A DNA stretch of 64,000 nucleotides. Source: Pseudomonas fluorescens (GTDB lineage Bacteria > Pseudomonadota > Gammaproteobacteria > Pseudomonadales > Pseudomonadaceae). A program made the position numbers and the translations under genes. Shown here in pieces: positions 57,190-64,000 of this stretch; the first letter of the stretch is position 1, and every line of letters starts with the position of its first letter. The DNA lies in the NCBI RefSeq assembly GCF_019212185.1, contig NZ_CP078138.1, positions 1,594,501-1,658,500 on the forward strand, read 5' to 3'. The notes under the pieces are model-generated. The model was not told the origin of the DNA. It did not search any database and saw only the letters and a program-made list of their open reading frames with translations.

Positions 57190-57244
57190 GTTACGAGGGG
57201 GCGACGGGTTGTAAGCGGTTTGTTTATTTCTCCACGGTAAAAAG

Positions 57245-57280
57245 AAAAAAGGCCTCGACTCGGATGAGTGGAGGCCTTTT
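57245..57280 (-). terminator. Rho-independent terminator downstream of the OYE reductase gene
   Basis: AAAAGGCCTC (57247-57256) pairs with GAGGCCTTTT (57271-57280), and inside ACTC pairs with GAGT around GGAT. On the minus strand the stem is followed by a run of T. It lies 19 bp from the reductase stop. Confidence 0.9.
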
Positions 57281-57298
57281 GTTTACGTGTTAAGTGAT

Positions 57299-58348
57299 TT
57301 ACAGGGTCGGATAGTCGATATAACCGACCGGGCCTTTGCCGTAGAACAGTTCCGGACGTGGTTCGTTAAGCGCCGCGTCGGCTTTCAAGCGTGCCGGCAG
57401 ATCCGGGTTGGCGATGAAGGGCACGCCGAAGGCGACGGCGTCGGCCTTGCCGCTGGTCAGCCATGCGTTGGCGCTGTCCTTGGTGAAGCGCTCGTTGGCG
57501 ATGTACGGGCCGCCAAAGGCTTCCTTGAGTTGCGGGCCCAGGCTGTCGGCGCCTTCTTTTTCGCGGGAGCAGATAAAGGCGATACCGCGTTTGCCCAGTT
57601 CACGAGCGACGTAGGTGAACGTCTCGGCGAGGTTGTCATCGCCCATGTCATGGGAGTCGGCGCGCGGTGCCAGGTGCACGCCAACGCGGCCAGCGCCCCA
57701 AACTTCGATGGCGGCATCGGTCACTTCCAGCAACAGGCGTGCACGGTTCTCCAGAGAGCCACCGTAGTTGTCGGTGCGCTGGTTGGTGCTGCTTTGCAGG
57801 AACTGGTCGAGCAGGTAACCGTTGGCGCCGTGGATTTCCACGCCGTCAAAGCCGGCCGCCTTGGCGTTTTCGGCGCCGGTGCGGTAGGCGTCGACGATGT
57901 CGGCGATTTCAGCGGTCTCCAGGGCACGTGGGGTCGGGTAGTCGGCCATTGGGCGAACCAGGCTGACATGACCTTTCGGCTGGATGGCGCTTGGCGCGAC
58001 CGGGGCTTCACCGTTGAGGTACGAAGGGTGGGAGATCCGGCCTACGTGCCACAGTTGCAGAAAGATTTTGCCACCGGCGCCATGGATCGCCTTGGTGACG
58101 TTGGCCCAGCCACGTACCTGGTCGTTGGACCAGATGCCGGGGGTGTCCGGGTAGCCCACGCCCATTGGCGTCACCGAAGTCGCTTCGCTGAGGATCAGGC
58201 CGGCGGAGGCTCGCTGCACGTAGTACTCCGCCATCAACGCGTTGGGTACGCGGCCTTCGTCGGCGCGGCAGCGGGTCAGGGGAGCCATGATGATGCGGTT
58301 GGCCAACTCGACGTCGCCCAGTTTGATCGGATCGAAAATAGTCGTCAT
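57299..58348 (-). CDS. xenB: Old Yellow Enzyme-family alkene reductase (XenB-like)
   Basis: The 349-residue flavoenzyme reduces activated C=C bonds and, in XenB relatives, nitro groups of explosives. Visible marks are MAPLTRCRADEGRVPN at the N-terminus, the active-site HGAN pair in GVEIHGANGYLLDQF, and NYGGSLENRARLLLEV. The length is exactly that of typical XenB. It is the last gene of an arsR-MFS-reductase operon, with 21 bp after the MFS stop. Confidence 0.93.
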   Translation of the reverse strand: MTTIFDPIKLGDVELANRIIMAPLTRCRADEGRVPNALMAEYYVQRASAGLILSEATSVTPMGVGYPDTPGIWSNDQVRGWANVTKAIHGAGGKIFLQLWHVGRISHPSYLNGEAPVAPSAIQPKGHVSLVRPMADYPTPRALETAEIADIVDAYRTGAENAKAAGFDGVEIHGANGYLLDQFLQSSTNQRTDNYGGSLENRARLLLEVTDAAIEVWGAGRVGVHLAPRADSHDMGDDNLAETFTYVARELGKRGIAFICSREKEGADSLGPQLKEAFGGPYIANERFTKDSANAWLTSGKADAVAFGVPFIANPDLPARLKADAALNEPRPELFYGKGPVGYIDYPTL

Positions 58349-58369
58349 GAAATAGCGCTCGTAGTGGGA

Positions 58370-59536
58370 TCAGTTAGTCGCAGGAGCCAGTTCGGGGTCA
58401 CCGCTCTGGCGAAAGGTAATCAGGGTGACCAGCAAGGCCAGTACCGCCAGTGCCGCCGCCGCGAGGGGCACGCTGGTCAGGCCGAAGCCGTGGGCGATGA
58501 CGCTGCCGCCAACCCAGGCGCCAAGGGCGTTTCCGACGTTGAAGGCGCCGATATTCAGGGTCGACACCAGGTTTGGTGCCGCCTTGCCATAGGTCACCAC
58601 GTTGATTTGCAGCGCCGGTACGGCGGCGAACGATGCGGTGGCCCAGAGGAACAGGGTGATTTCGGTGGGAATCAGCGCAACGCTGGTCCAGGTCAGGACG
58701 GTGGAGACCACGGCCATGGAAATGAACACGCCGATCAAGGTCGCGCTCAGGCGTTTGTCCGCCAGCTTGCCGCCGATGATGTTGCCCAGGGTCAGACCCA
58801 GACCGATCAACAGCAGGGTCCAGGTCACGCCTTTGGGCGAGACGCCGGTGACGTCGCCAAGCAGCGGTGCGACGTAGGTAAAGAGGGTGAACATCGAGGC
58901 GGCGAACAGCGCGGTCATGCTCAGCGACAGCCAGATCCCGGCGCCCTTGAGTGCACGCAGTTCGGCGCGCATGTCGAGTTTTTCTTCGTCACGCTTGGCC
59001 GGCAGGAAGCGAATCAGGCCGATCAGCGCGATCACGCCAATTACCGTCACCGCCCAGAAGGTCGAGCGCCATCCGGCTTCCTGGCCGAGCGCGGTGCCCA
59101 GCGGAACCCCCAGTACGTTGGCCAGGGTCAGGCCGGTGAACATCAGGGCCACGGCCGAGGCACGCTTGTTGGCCGGTACCAGGCCCGCTGCCACCACTGA
59201 ACCGATGCCGAAGAACGCACCGTGGCAGAGGGCGGTGACCACGCGGGCAAACATCAGCACGTTATAGTCGCTGGCCAGGGCACAGAGCAGGTTGCCGACG
59301 ATGAAAATGCCCATCAACGCTACCAGTGCCGCCTTGCGTGGCAATTTGGCGGTAGCCAGTGCCATGAACGGCGCACCGATGGCCACGCCCAGGGCATAAC
59401 CGGTGACCAGCCAGCCGGCGCCGGGGATCGACACGCCGAGGTCGGCCGCCACATCGGGCAGCAAGCCCATGATGACGAACTCAGTGGTGCCGATGGCGAA
59501 GGCGCTCAAGGCCAGGATGAGGAGCGAGAGGGGCAT
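58370..59536 (-). CDS. MFS efflux transporter (DHA1/arabinose efflux permease type)
   Basis: The 388-residue protein has 12 helices and opens MPLSLLILALSAFAIGTTEFVIMGLLPDVA, the usual start of the YdhP/AraJ-like drug efflux group (shown in part). The loops LATAKLPRKAALVALM and RVVTALCHGAFFGIGSVVAA are typical. It sits between an ArsR repressor and an OYE reductase, suggesting joint handling of reactive electrophiles. Substrate unknown. Confidence 0.88.
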   Translation of the reverse strand: MPLSLLILALSAFAIGTTEFVIMGLLPDVAADLGVSIPGAGWLVTGYALGVAIGAPFMALATAKLPRKAALVALMGIFIVGNLLCALASDYNVLMFARVVTALCHGAFFGIGSVVAAGLVPANKRASAVALMFTGLTLANVLGVPLGTALGQEAGWRSTFWAVTVIGVIALIGLIRFLPAKRDEEKLDMRAELRALKGAGIWLSLSMTALFAASMFTLFTYVAPLLGDVTGVSPKGVTWTLLLIGLGLTLGNIIGGKLADKRLSATLIGVFISMAVVSTVLTWTSVALIPTEITLFLWATASFAAVPALQINVVTYGKAAPNLVSTLNIGAFNVGNALGAWVGGSVIAHGFGLTSVPLAAAALAVLALLVTLITFRQSGDPELAPATN

Positions 59537-59558
59537 GCTGGAGGTCCTTTGTGAGCTC

Positions 59559-59864
59559 CTAGAGCTCTTTACCTAGGGTGTCGAGGAAGGCCTGGATGGT
59601 TTCCTCGTTACGTTTGTAGAAATGCCATTGGCCGACTTTCTGGCTGCGGATCAGGCCTGCGCGGTGCAGGGTTGCCAGGTGGGCGGAAACGGTTGACTGC
59701 GACAGGCCGCAGCGTTGGTCGATTTGCCCGCAGCACACACCGAAGTCGGTGCTGTGTTCCTGATCGGGAAACTCGGTGGCCGGGTCTTTCAACCAGTTGA
59801 GAATGTCTCGCCGTACTGGGTGTGCCAGGGCTTTTATTATTTCGTCGAGGTCGATGCTGGACAT
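59559..59864 (-). CDS. ArsR-family repressor
   Basis: The 101-residue winged-helix protein has IIKALAHPVRRDILNWLKD and the recognition helix GLSQSTVSAHLATLHRAGLI. Cysteines GVCCGQIDQRC lie between helices 2 and 3, where some ArsR proteins sense thiol-reactive compounds. The ATG at 59862-59864 is followed by MSSIDLDEI; the longer frame to 60020 would run through the operator palindromes. It is divergent from acpH and probably represses the operon through the cluster at 59890-59989. Confidence 0.9.
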   Translation of the reverse strand: MSSIDLDEIIKALAHPVRRDILNWLKDPATEFPDQEHSTDFGVCCGQIDQRCGLSQSTVSAHLATLHRAGLIRSQKVGQWHFYKRNEETIQAFLDTLGKEL

Positions 59865-59889
59865 GGCGGTGCTCGGGTTGGGTAAAACG

Positions 59890-59989
59890 TTATATCGCGA
59901 TGAAGCGAACTTTAAATCGGTATTTCGCGATATACCAATATGATTTTGATCTGATATCAGCATAAATCGGTATATCGAGTTATAACGAT
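59890..59989. promoter_or_regulatory. Cluster of related palindromes upstream of the ArsR gene
   Basis: GGTATTTCGCGATATACC (59919-59936) is an 18-bp palindrome with one mismatched pair. TTATATCGCGATGAA (59890-59904) repeats its core and a 24-bp copy at 59966-59989 (ATCGGTATATCG then AGTTATAACGAT) is symmetric in 9 of 12 positions. CTGATATCAG (59951-59960) is a separate palindrome. The repeated TATATCG core suggests several ArsR sites. Confidence 0.65.
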
Positions 59990-60018
59990 ATGATGGGCGC
60001 GGTGCTAAGCTGTGCGCC

Positions 60019-60597
60019 ATGAACTATCTCGCACATCTTCACCTCGGTGGCCAGCGTCCCGGTCAATTGCTCGGCAGTTTGTATGGCGACTTCGTCAAGG
60101 GGCGTCTGCAAGGGCAGTTCAGCGCCGAGATCGAAAACGCCATCGCCCTGCACCGACAAATCGATGTCTTCACCGACCGCCATGCCGTGGTCGATGTGGC
60201 GTTGTCCCGCTTCAGCCAGACTCGACGGCGCTACGCCGGTATCGTCCTCGACGTATTCTTCGACCATTGCCTGGCCCGGGATTGGGCGCAGTACGCCGAC
60301 TCCTCATTGCCGCACTTCACCGCAGGCGTGTACCGGGTACTGGCCGCCGAACCGCAATTGCCGGGGCGGCTGGCGCAGATCGCGCCGTACATGGCGGCGG
60401 ATGACTGGTTGGGTTCGTACCGCGAGTTTGCGGTGCTGGAGCAGGTGTTGCGGGGCATATCACGGCGGCTGTCTCAGCCACAGGAACTGGCCGCCGCGAT
60501 GCTGGAGCTGGAGCGTTTGTATGAGCCTCTGAGCGAGGACTTCCGTCTGTTCTATCCGCAACTCCAGGCGTTTGCCGGACAGCGTTTAGACCCCTGA
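60019..60597 (+). CDS. acpH: Acyl carrier protein phosphodiesterase AcpH
   Basis: The 192-residue enzyme removes 4'-phosphopantetheine from acyl carrier protein. Its HD-like fold shows MNYLAHLHLGG at the start and GDFVKG and HRQIDVFTDRH with candidate metal ligands near 24 and 45-52, as in the DUF479/AcpH family. It starts 155 bp from the divergent ArsR gene. Its stop directly abuts the stop of the convergent olsA. Confidence 0.9.
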   Translation: MNYLAHLHLGGQRPGQLLGSLYGDFVKGRLQGQFSAEIENAIALHRQIDVFTDRHAVVDVALSRFSQTRRRYAGIVLDVFFDHCLARDWAQYADSSLPHFTAGVYRVLAAEPQLPGRLAQIAPYMAADDWLGSYREFAVLEQVLRGISRRLSQPQELAAAMLELERLYEPLSEDFRLFYPQLQAFAGQRLDP

Positions 60598-61392
60598 TCA
60601 GGCCGCAATCAACTCCCCACCTCGACGTGGTTGCGCCGGTTGCGTGACGTCGCCAAACAACGCCTGGTGTATGGCCTGTTGCGCGGCAAAGGCCAGGGCG
60701 GCCCGTTCCTGGCCCTGACAGGCGATAGGTTTCAGCAGGTGGATGTGCACCTCACCCAGGTCGTTGGCGAACAGGCGCATCAGGTGCGACAGCAGATCGT
60801 CATCGCCAATGAACGGCGCCAGCGTATCGGGCTGACCGTTTCGCAGATAGCGAATGGCCACGGGTTGCAGGGCGACGTCCGCGTCAATCGCAGCCGACAG
60901 CAGGCGACCATGGAAGGTGCGCAGCGAACGGCCGTCGGTGGTGGTGCCCTCGGGGAACATCAACAGCGGGTGCTGTTGCTGCAAGTGCCGGCCCATCTGT
61001 TTGCGAATCAGTTGGCTGTCGCCTGCCCCCCGACGGATGAACAGGCTACCCGCCTTGGCCGCCAGCCAGCCGGCAACCGGCCAGGTACGCACTTCGGCCT
61101 TGGACAGGAACGACATGGGGGCCAACATGCCGAGCAGGGGAATGTCGGTCCAGGACACATGATTGCTGACCCACAGCATCGGCTGGCGCGGCAGTTCGCC
61201 TTGAACGGTCACGCGAAAGGGCAGGGCATTGCTCAAACGACCCATGAAAAACCGCGACCAGCGTTGCCGTCGGACCATCGAGTTGGCCAGGCCCAGGCGC
61301 TCGAACAGGCCGAACAGACAAGCCATACTCAAGCCCAGCGCCACCACCAGCAAGACCCGCGCAATCCGTCCGTACACCCGCAACCGGCTCAT
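60598..61392 (-). CDS. olsA: Lyso-ornithine lipid O-acyltransferase (PlsC family)
   Basis: The 264-residue membrane-bound acyltransferase has an N-terminal hydrophobic segment (VLLVVALGLSMACLFGLF), the catalytic NHVSWTD (His78, Asp83) and FPEGTTTDG. Sharing one base with the olsB stop argues that it esterifies lyso-ornithine lipid, the second step of ornithine-lipid synthesis, rather than lysophosphatidate. The pathway matters when phosphate is scarce. Confidence 0.9.
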   Translation of the reverse strand: MSRLRVYGRIARVLLVVALGLSMACLFGLFERLGLANSMVRRQRWSRFFMGRLSNALPFRVTVQGELPRQPMLWVSNHVSWTDIPLLGMLAPMSFLSKAEVRTWPVAGWLAAKAGSLFIRRGAGDSQLIRKQMGRHLQQQHPLLMFPEGTTTDGRSLRTFHGRLLSAAIDADVALQPVAIRYLRNGQPDTLAPFIGDDDLLSHLMRLFANDLGEVHIHLLKPIACQGQERAALAFAAQQAIHQALFGDVTQPAQPRRGGELIAA

Positions 61393-62147
61393 TACACGGC
61401 CGCCTTGAAGTGTTTGGCGTAACGCGGGCAGAGCTCATCGCGCTTCAGCAGGATGAATACGTCGGCCACCTGGAAATCTTCATCCCAGCATGGCTCGCCG
61501 CAAATCTTTGCGCCCAGGCGCATGTACGCCTTGAGCAGCGGCGGCATTTCGGCGATCACGTTGGACGGGATGTCGAGGCTGGGCAGCGGTTTTTTCGGTT
61601 CGGCCCGCAGGTGTTCGGTGCACAGGTAACGCTCGCGCAGGCGCTGCATGATGGCGTGGGCCTGGACTCCGCCGTCCTGCATCGGAATGCTCGCGCAGCC
61701 CATCAGGTAGCTGTAGCGGCCTTGATTGAGGACTTCCGCCAATTCGCCCCAGAGCACGGCGATGGTGCCACCGTTGCGATACGCCGGATCGACGCAGGTA
61801 CGGCCCAGTTCAAGGATCGGGCCCTGCAAATGCTTGAGGCCGTGCAGGCTGAACTCCTCTTCACTGTAGAAACGCCCCAGGCTGCTGGCCGCGGTGTGGT
61901 CGAGCAGGCGAGTGGTGGCCACCAGGCGACCGGTGTTCAGGTCACGTACACCGATGTGGCTGCAATGAACATCGTAGTCATCCATGTCCAGACCCAGTTC
62001 TGCGCCTTTGAGCTTGGCATCGAACTCCGCGCTGAAGACGTTGAAGCGCAAAGCCTGGGCCTCTTGCAAGGCCTCGGCGCCGATCAGGCGTTCGGCTTGC
62101 AGACGGCGTTCAGTGCCGGTGTCACGGATGCGGGCGATCTGGGTCAT
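61392..62147 (-). CDS. olsB: L-ornithine N-alpha-acyltransferase OlsB
   Basis: The 251-residue GNAT-like enzyme N-acylates ornithine with a 3-hydroxyacyl-ACP to make lyso-ornithine lipid. Conserved pieces are [35 protein letters not shown] and [22 protein letters not shown]. The ATG at 62145-62147 has GGAG 7-8 bases upstream, and residues before it in the longer frame are not conserved-looking. First gene of olsBA. Confidence 0.92.
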   Translation of the reverse strand: MTQIARIRDTGTERRLQAERLIGAEALQEAQALRFNVFSAEFDAKLKGAELGLDMDDYDVHCSHIGVRDLNTGRLVATTRLLDHTAASSLGRFYSEEEFSLHGLKHLQGPILELGRTCVDPAYRNGGTIAVLWGELAEVLNQGRYSYLMGCASIPMQDGGVQAHAIMQRLRERYLCTEHLRAEPKKPLPSLDIPSNVIAEMPPLLKAYMRLGAKICGEPCWDEDFQVADVFILLKRDELCPRYAKHFKAAV

Positions 62148-62287
62148 GACGAATCTCCGTACGCGCTGCTCACCCCACGCGGGTTGCAGTCGATCGACTT
62201 TGTTGTGCAAAGTCAGGCTATGGAGCCCCGGTGTCATGACTATGACGTTTGGGTGATGCTTGTATGACAGCCATTGAGGACCCGTCT

Positions 62288-63166
62288 ATGCCTTGGCAAG
62301 CCCTGTTGAACTGCAATACTCGATTGGCCGCGACCCCGGATCTGGCGGAGGGTTACGCGATTTTGCTGGAGCAATTGGGCGCCGTGACGCCTTTCGAATT
62401 GGCAGTGCGCGGCGGGCGCATGATGGCGACGCCGGGCTGGGCTTTCCTGGTGGGCTATCAGGCGGCATTGCGCATGTTATGGCCCAGCGCACCGCTCAGC
62501 CTGGGCGCGTTATGTGCGACCGAACAGCGCAGCCTGCGTCCGGCAGACCTGCAGACTCGCCTCAGCGATCTGCGCTTGAGTGGACGCAAGGATTTCGTCA
62601 CCGCCGGCGATGCGGCGGATTGGCTGTTGATTGCCGCGCGTAGCGAGGAAGAAGGCGAGTCGCCGCGCCTGAGTCTGGCCGTGGTGTATCCCGGAGAACC
62701 TGGTGTGCGCCTGGAAAAGCTGGCGCCTCTACCGTTGATGCCGGACATCAGTCACGGGCGGGTGTTCCTCGAGGGCGCGCTGTGTGAGCTGCTCGCCGGC
62801 GACGGCTGGGATGCCTACGTCAAACCGTTCCGAACTCTGGAAGACATCTACGTACTCAGCGCCATGAGCGCCTGGCTGTATGGCGTTGGTCAGGACTATG
62901 GCTGGCCGCAAGCGTTGCAATTGCAGTTGCTGGCGCTGTTGGCCGGTTGCGCAGAAGTCAGTCGACAGCCGCCCAACAGCAGTGCCGGGCATGTGGTGCT
63001 GGCAGGCTTGTTTGCCCAGTTCGACAGCTTGAAAGTGGCGATCGATCAAGCCTTTGCCGCAGGCTCGCCGGAGTGGGCAGCGTTGTGGCAGCGCGACCAG
63101 GCGGTGTTGCAACTGGCGGCGGGCGCTCGGGCCAAGCGCCTGGCCAAGGCGTTGACGTCGCGCTAG
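62288..63166 (+). CDS. Acyl-CoA dehydrogenase-like protein
   Basis: The 292-residue product resembles proteins annotated as acyl-CoA dehydrogenases, with a mid-domain-like beta stretch (RKDFVTAGDAADWLLIAARS) and a helical C-terminal half. It is shorter than the ~380-residue family norm, so activity is doubtful. The ATG at 62288 has GAGGA 7 bases upstream; an earlier ATG at 62264 lacks one. It is divergent from olsB. Confidence 0.7.
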   Translation: MPWQALLNCNTRLAATPDLAEGYAILLEQLGAVTPFELAVRGGRMMATPGWAFLVGYQAALRMLWPSAPLSLGALCATEQRSLRPADLQTRLSDLRLSGRKDFVTAGDAADWLLIAARSEEEGESPRLSLAVVYPGEPGVRLEKLAPLPLMPDISHGRVFLEGALCELLAGDGWDAYVKPFRTLEDIYVLSAMSAWLYGVGQDYGWPQALQLQLLALLAGCAEVSRQPPNSSAGHVVLAGLFAQFDSLKVAIDQAFAAGSPEWAALWQRDQAVLQLAAGARAKRLAKALTSR

Positions 63167-63220
63167 AACTGTCATTGATATCGACTAGGCTCAGCAGGTT
63201 TATTTCCATGAGTTCGCGCC

Positions 63221-64000
63221 ATGCTCAAAGGTTTGTCCCTGCTGGTCATGCTGCTGGTCAGCGTTACTGTTCGTGCTGAAAACTGGCCCGCCGAACACTG
63301 GGCGCAAGGGCCTGTCGTCAGCGGCCCGGCACTGCAGGCGCTGGAGGACTATGCCTTTGTCCCCCGTGACGAGGTAGGCCGCAGGGGTATCCGCACCGAT
63401 GCCTTGCTGGTGATTCGCGATGGTCAGCTGATCTACGAGCGTTATGCCGGTGGCACCAGCGCCGACACCCCGCACCTGACCTGGTCGGTCAGCAAGAGTG
63501 TGATGGCAGCGGTATTGGGGGTGGCCTATGGCGAAGGCCGGTTCAGCCTGGAGGATCCGGCAGCGAAGTATTACCCAGCCCTGCAAAGCCATCCTGACAT
63601 CCGCATCGCCGACCTGCTGCACTGGGCCTCGGGCCTGGATTGGCAGGAGGACTATGAATATGCGCCACTGAACTCTTCGGTGGTCGCCATGCTGTACACC
63701 CGCGGACATGCCGACATGGCGCAATTCACTGCCGAGCATCAGCGCCACGCCGATGCCGGCCAGCAGTTTCGCTACTCCAGCGGCGACAGCAACCTGCTGG
63801 CGGCCGCGCTGAAAACCCTGCTCGGGCCGCAGCAGTATGCGGATTATCCGTGGCGCGCCTTGTTCGACCCCCTGGGGATTCGCAGCGCCGTGTGGGAAAC
63901 CGATGCCGCGGGCACCTTCGTCGCTTCCTCGTATGCCTACATGACGGCCCGCGACCTGGCGCGCATCGGCTTGTTGATGCAGCGCAACGGTCGCTGGCAC
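63221..64000 (+). CDS. Exported serine hydrolase, beta-lactamase/DD-peptidase family (truncated by window end)
   Basis: The frame from ATG 63221 stays open to the last base (260 codons). A signal peptide (MLKGLSLLVMLLVSVTVRA) is followed by WSVSKSVMAAVLG, an S-x-x-K nucleophile near residue 90, and FRYSSGDSNLLAAAL near 190, where Tyr-x-Ser replaces the usual YxN. This is the class C beta-lactamase fold; a periplasmic esterase or peptidase is plausible. The C-terminal part and stop are outside the window. Confidence 0.8.
   Translation, partial: MLKGLSLLVMLLVSVTVRAENWPAEHWAQGPVVSGPALQALEDYAFVPRDEVGRRGIRTDALLVIRDGQLIYERYAGGTSADTPHLTWSVSKSVMAAVLGVAYGEGRFSLEDPAAKYYPALQSHPDIRIADLLHWASGLDWQEDYEYAPLNSSVVAMLYTRGHADMAQFTAEHQRHADAGQQFRYSSGDSNLLAAALKTLLGPQQYADYPWRALFDPLGIRSAVWETDAAGTFVASSYAYMTARDLARIGLLMQRNGRWH

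Noticed and set aside
57287..59200. 637-codon plus-strand frame opposite the OYE reductase and MFS genes
   Set aside because: Antisense shadow; low-complexity Gly/Gln/His-rich translation.
59559..60020. Longer ArsR protein starting at 60020
   Set aside because: The extra 52 codons run through the operator palindromes and overlap the divergent acpH start.

Overview
This 64 kb window is chromosomal DNA of a Pseudomonas, most likely of the P. fluorescens group. The reasons are high GC with Pseudomonas-type codon use, REP/REPIN repeats of the GTGGGAGCGGGCTTGCCCGC type, a braC-livHMGF cluster, a ttgABC/emhABC efflux operon with its TetR repressor, an OYE reductase of the XenB type, and a pcaRKIJFTBDC beta-ketoadipate cluster next to an OprD-type porin. 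I see no rRNA or tRNA gene, CRISPR array, prophage or insertion sequence. This is mostly conserved core genome with small accessory patches.

Layout. 0-9.5 kb: end of a collagen-like protein gene, a CopD-type membrane protein, dinG behind a LexA box, an exported clan GH-A glycoside hydrolase, a beta-lactamase-fold hydrolase, an OmpA-family lipoprotein with a Lys/Ala/Pro tail, pdxH and a SlyB-like lipoprotein. 9.5-16.7 kb: nhaA, an orphan PLP enzyme, a large FAD oxidoreductase, two small envelope proteins, and a divergent SDR/LysR pair. 16.7-21.7 kb: branched-chain amino acid ABC transporter, with a terminator between the binding-protein gene and the membrane genes. 22-27.3 kb: DUF2288 protein, a beta-hydroxyacid dehydrogenase, an MHYT-GGDEF-EAL protein and an MFS transporter. 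27.3-33 kb: a REPIN, rapA, small proteins including a 36-residue membrane peptide that matches CcoM behind an ANR-like box, and pitA. 33-34.3 kb: a gene-poor, structured stretch.

34.3-46.2 kb: protocatechuate branch of the beta-ketoadipate pathway (pcaR, K, I, J, F, T, B, D, C; pcaGH absent here), a secreted polysaccharide deacetylase and an OprD-family porin. Together these genes can take up 4-hydroxybenzoate-type aromatics and convert carboxymuconate to succinyl-CoA and acetyl-CoA. Three PcaR-box-like sites precede pcaR, pcaK and pcaI. 46.5-49.1 kb: reverse transsulfuration pair (cystathionine beta-synthase and gamma-lyase). 49.1-55.8 kb: tripartite RND efflux operon and divergent repressor with a recognisable TtgR operator. 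56-57.1 kb: two small exported proteins of unknown function. 57.2-60 kb: ArsR regulator, MFS transporter and XenB-like reductase behind a cluster of palindromes. 60-64 kb: AcpH, ornithine-lipid genes olsB-olsA, an acyl-CoA dehydrogenase-like protein and the start of a second serine hydrolase cut by the window end.

The points I rate highest are the CcoM-like small gene with its ANR box, the structured gene-free region at 33.6-34.2 kb, the tandem secreted proteins at 56-57.1 kb, the isolated GH-A enzyme with a His/Gly tail and a palindrome at its start codon, and the operator cluster between the ArsR gene and acpH. I did not find a convincing new multi-gene system.
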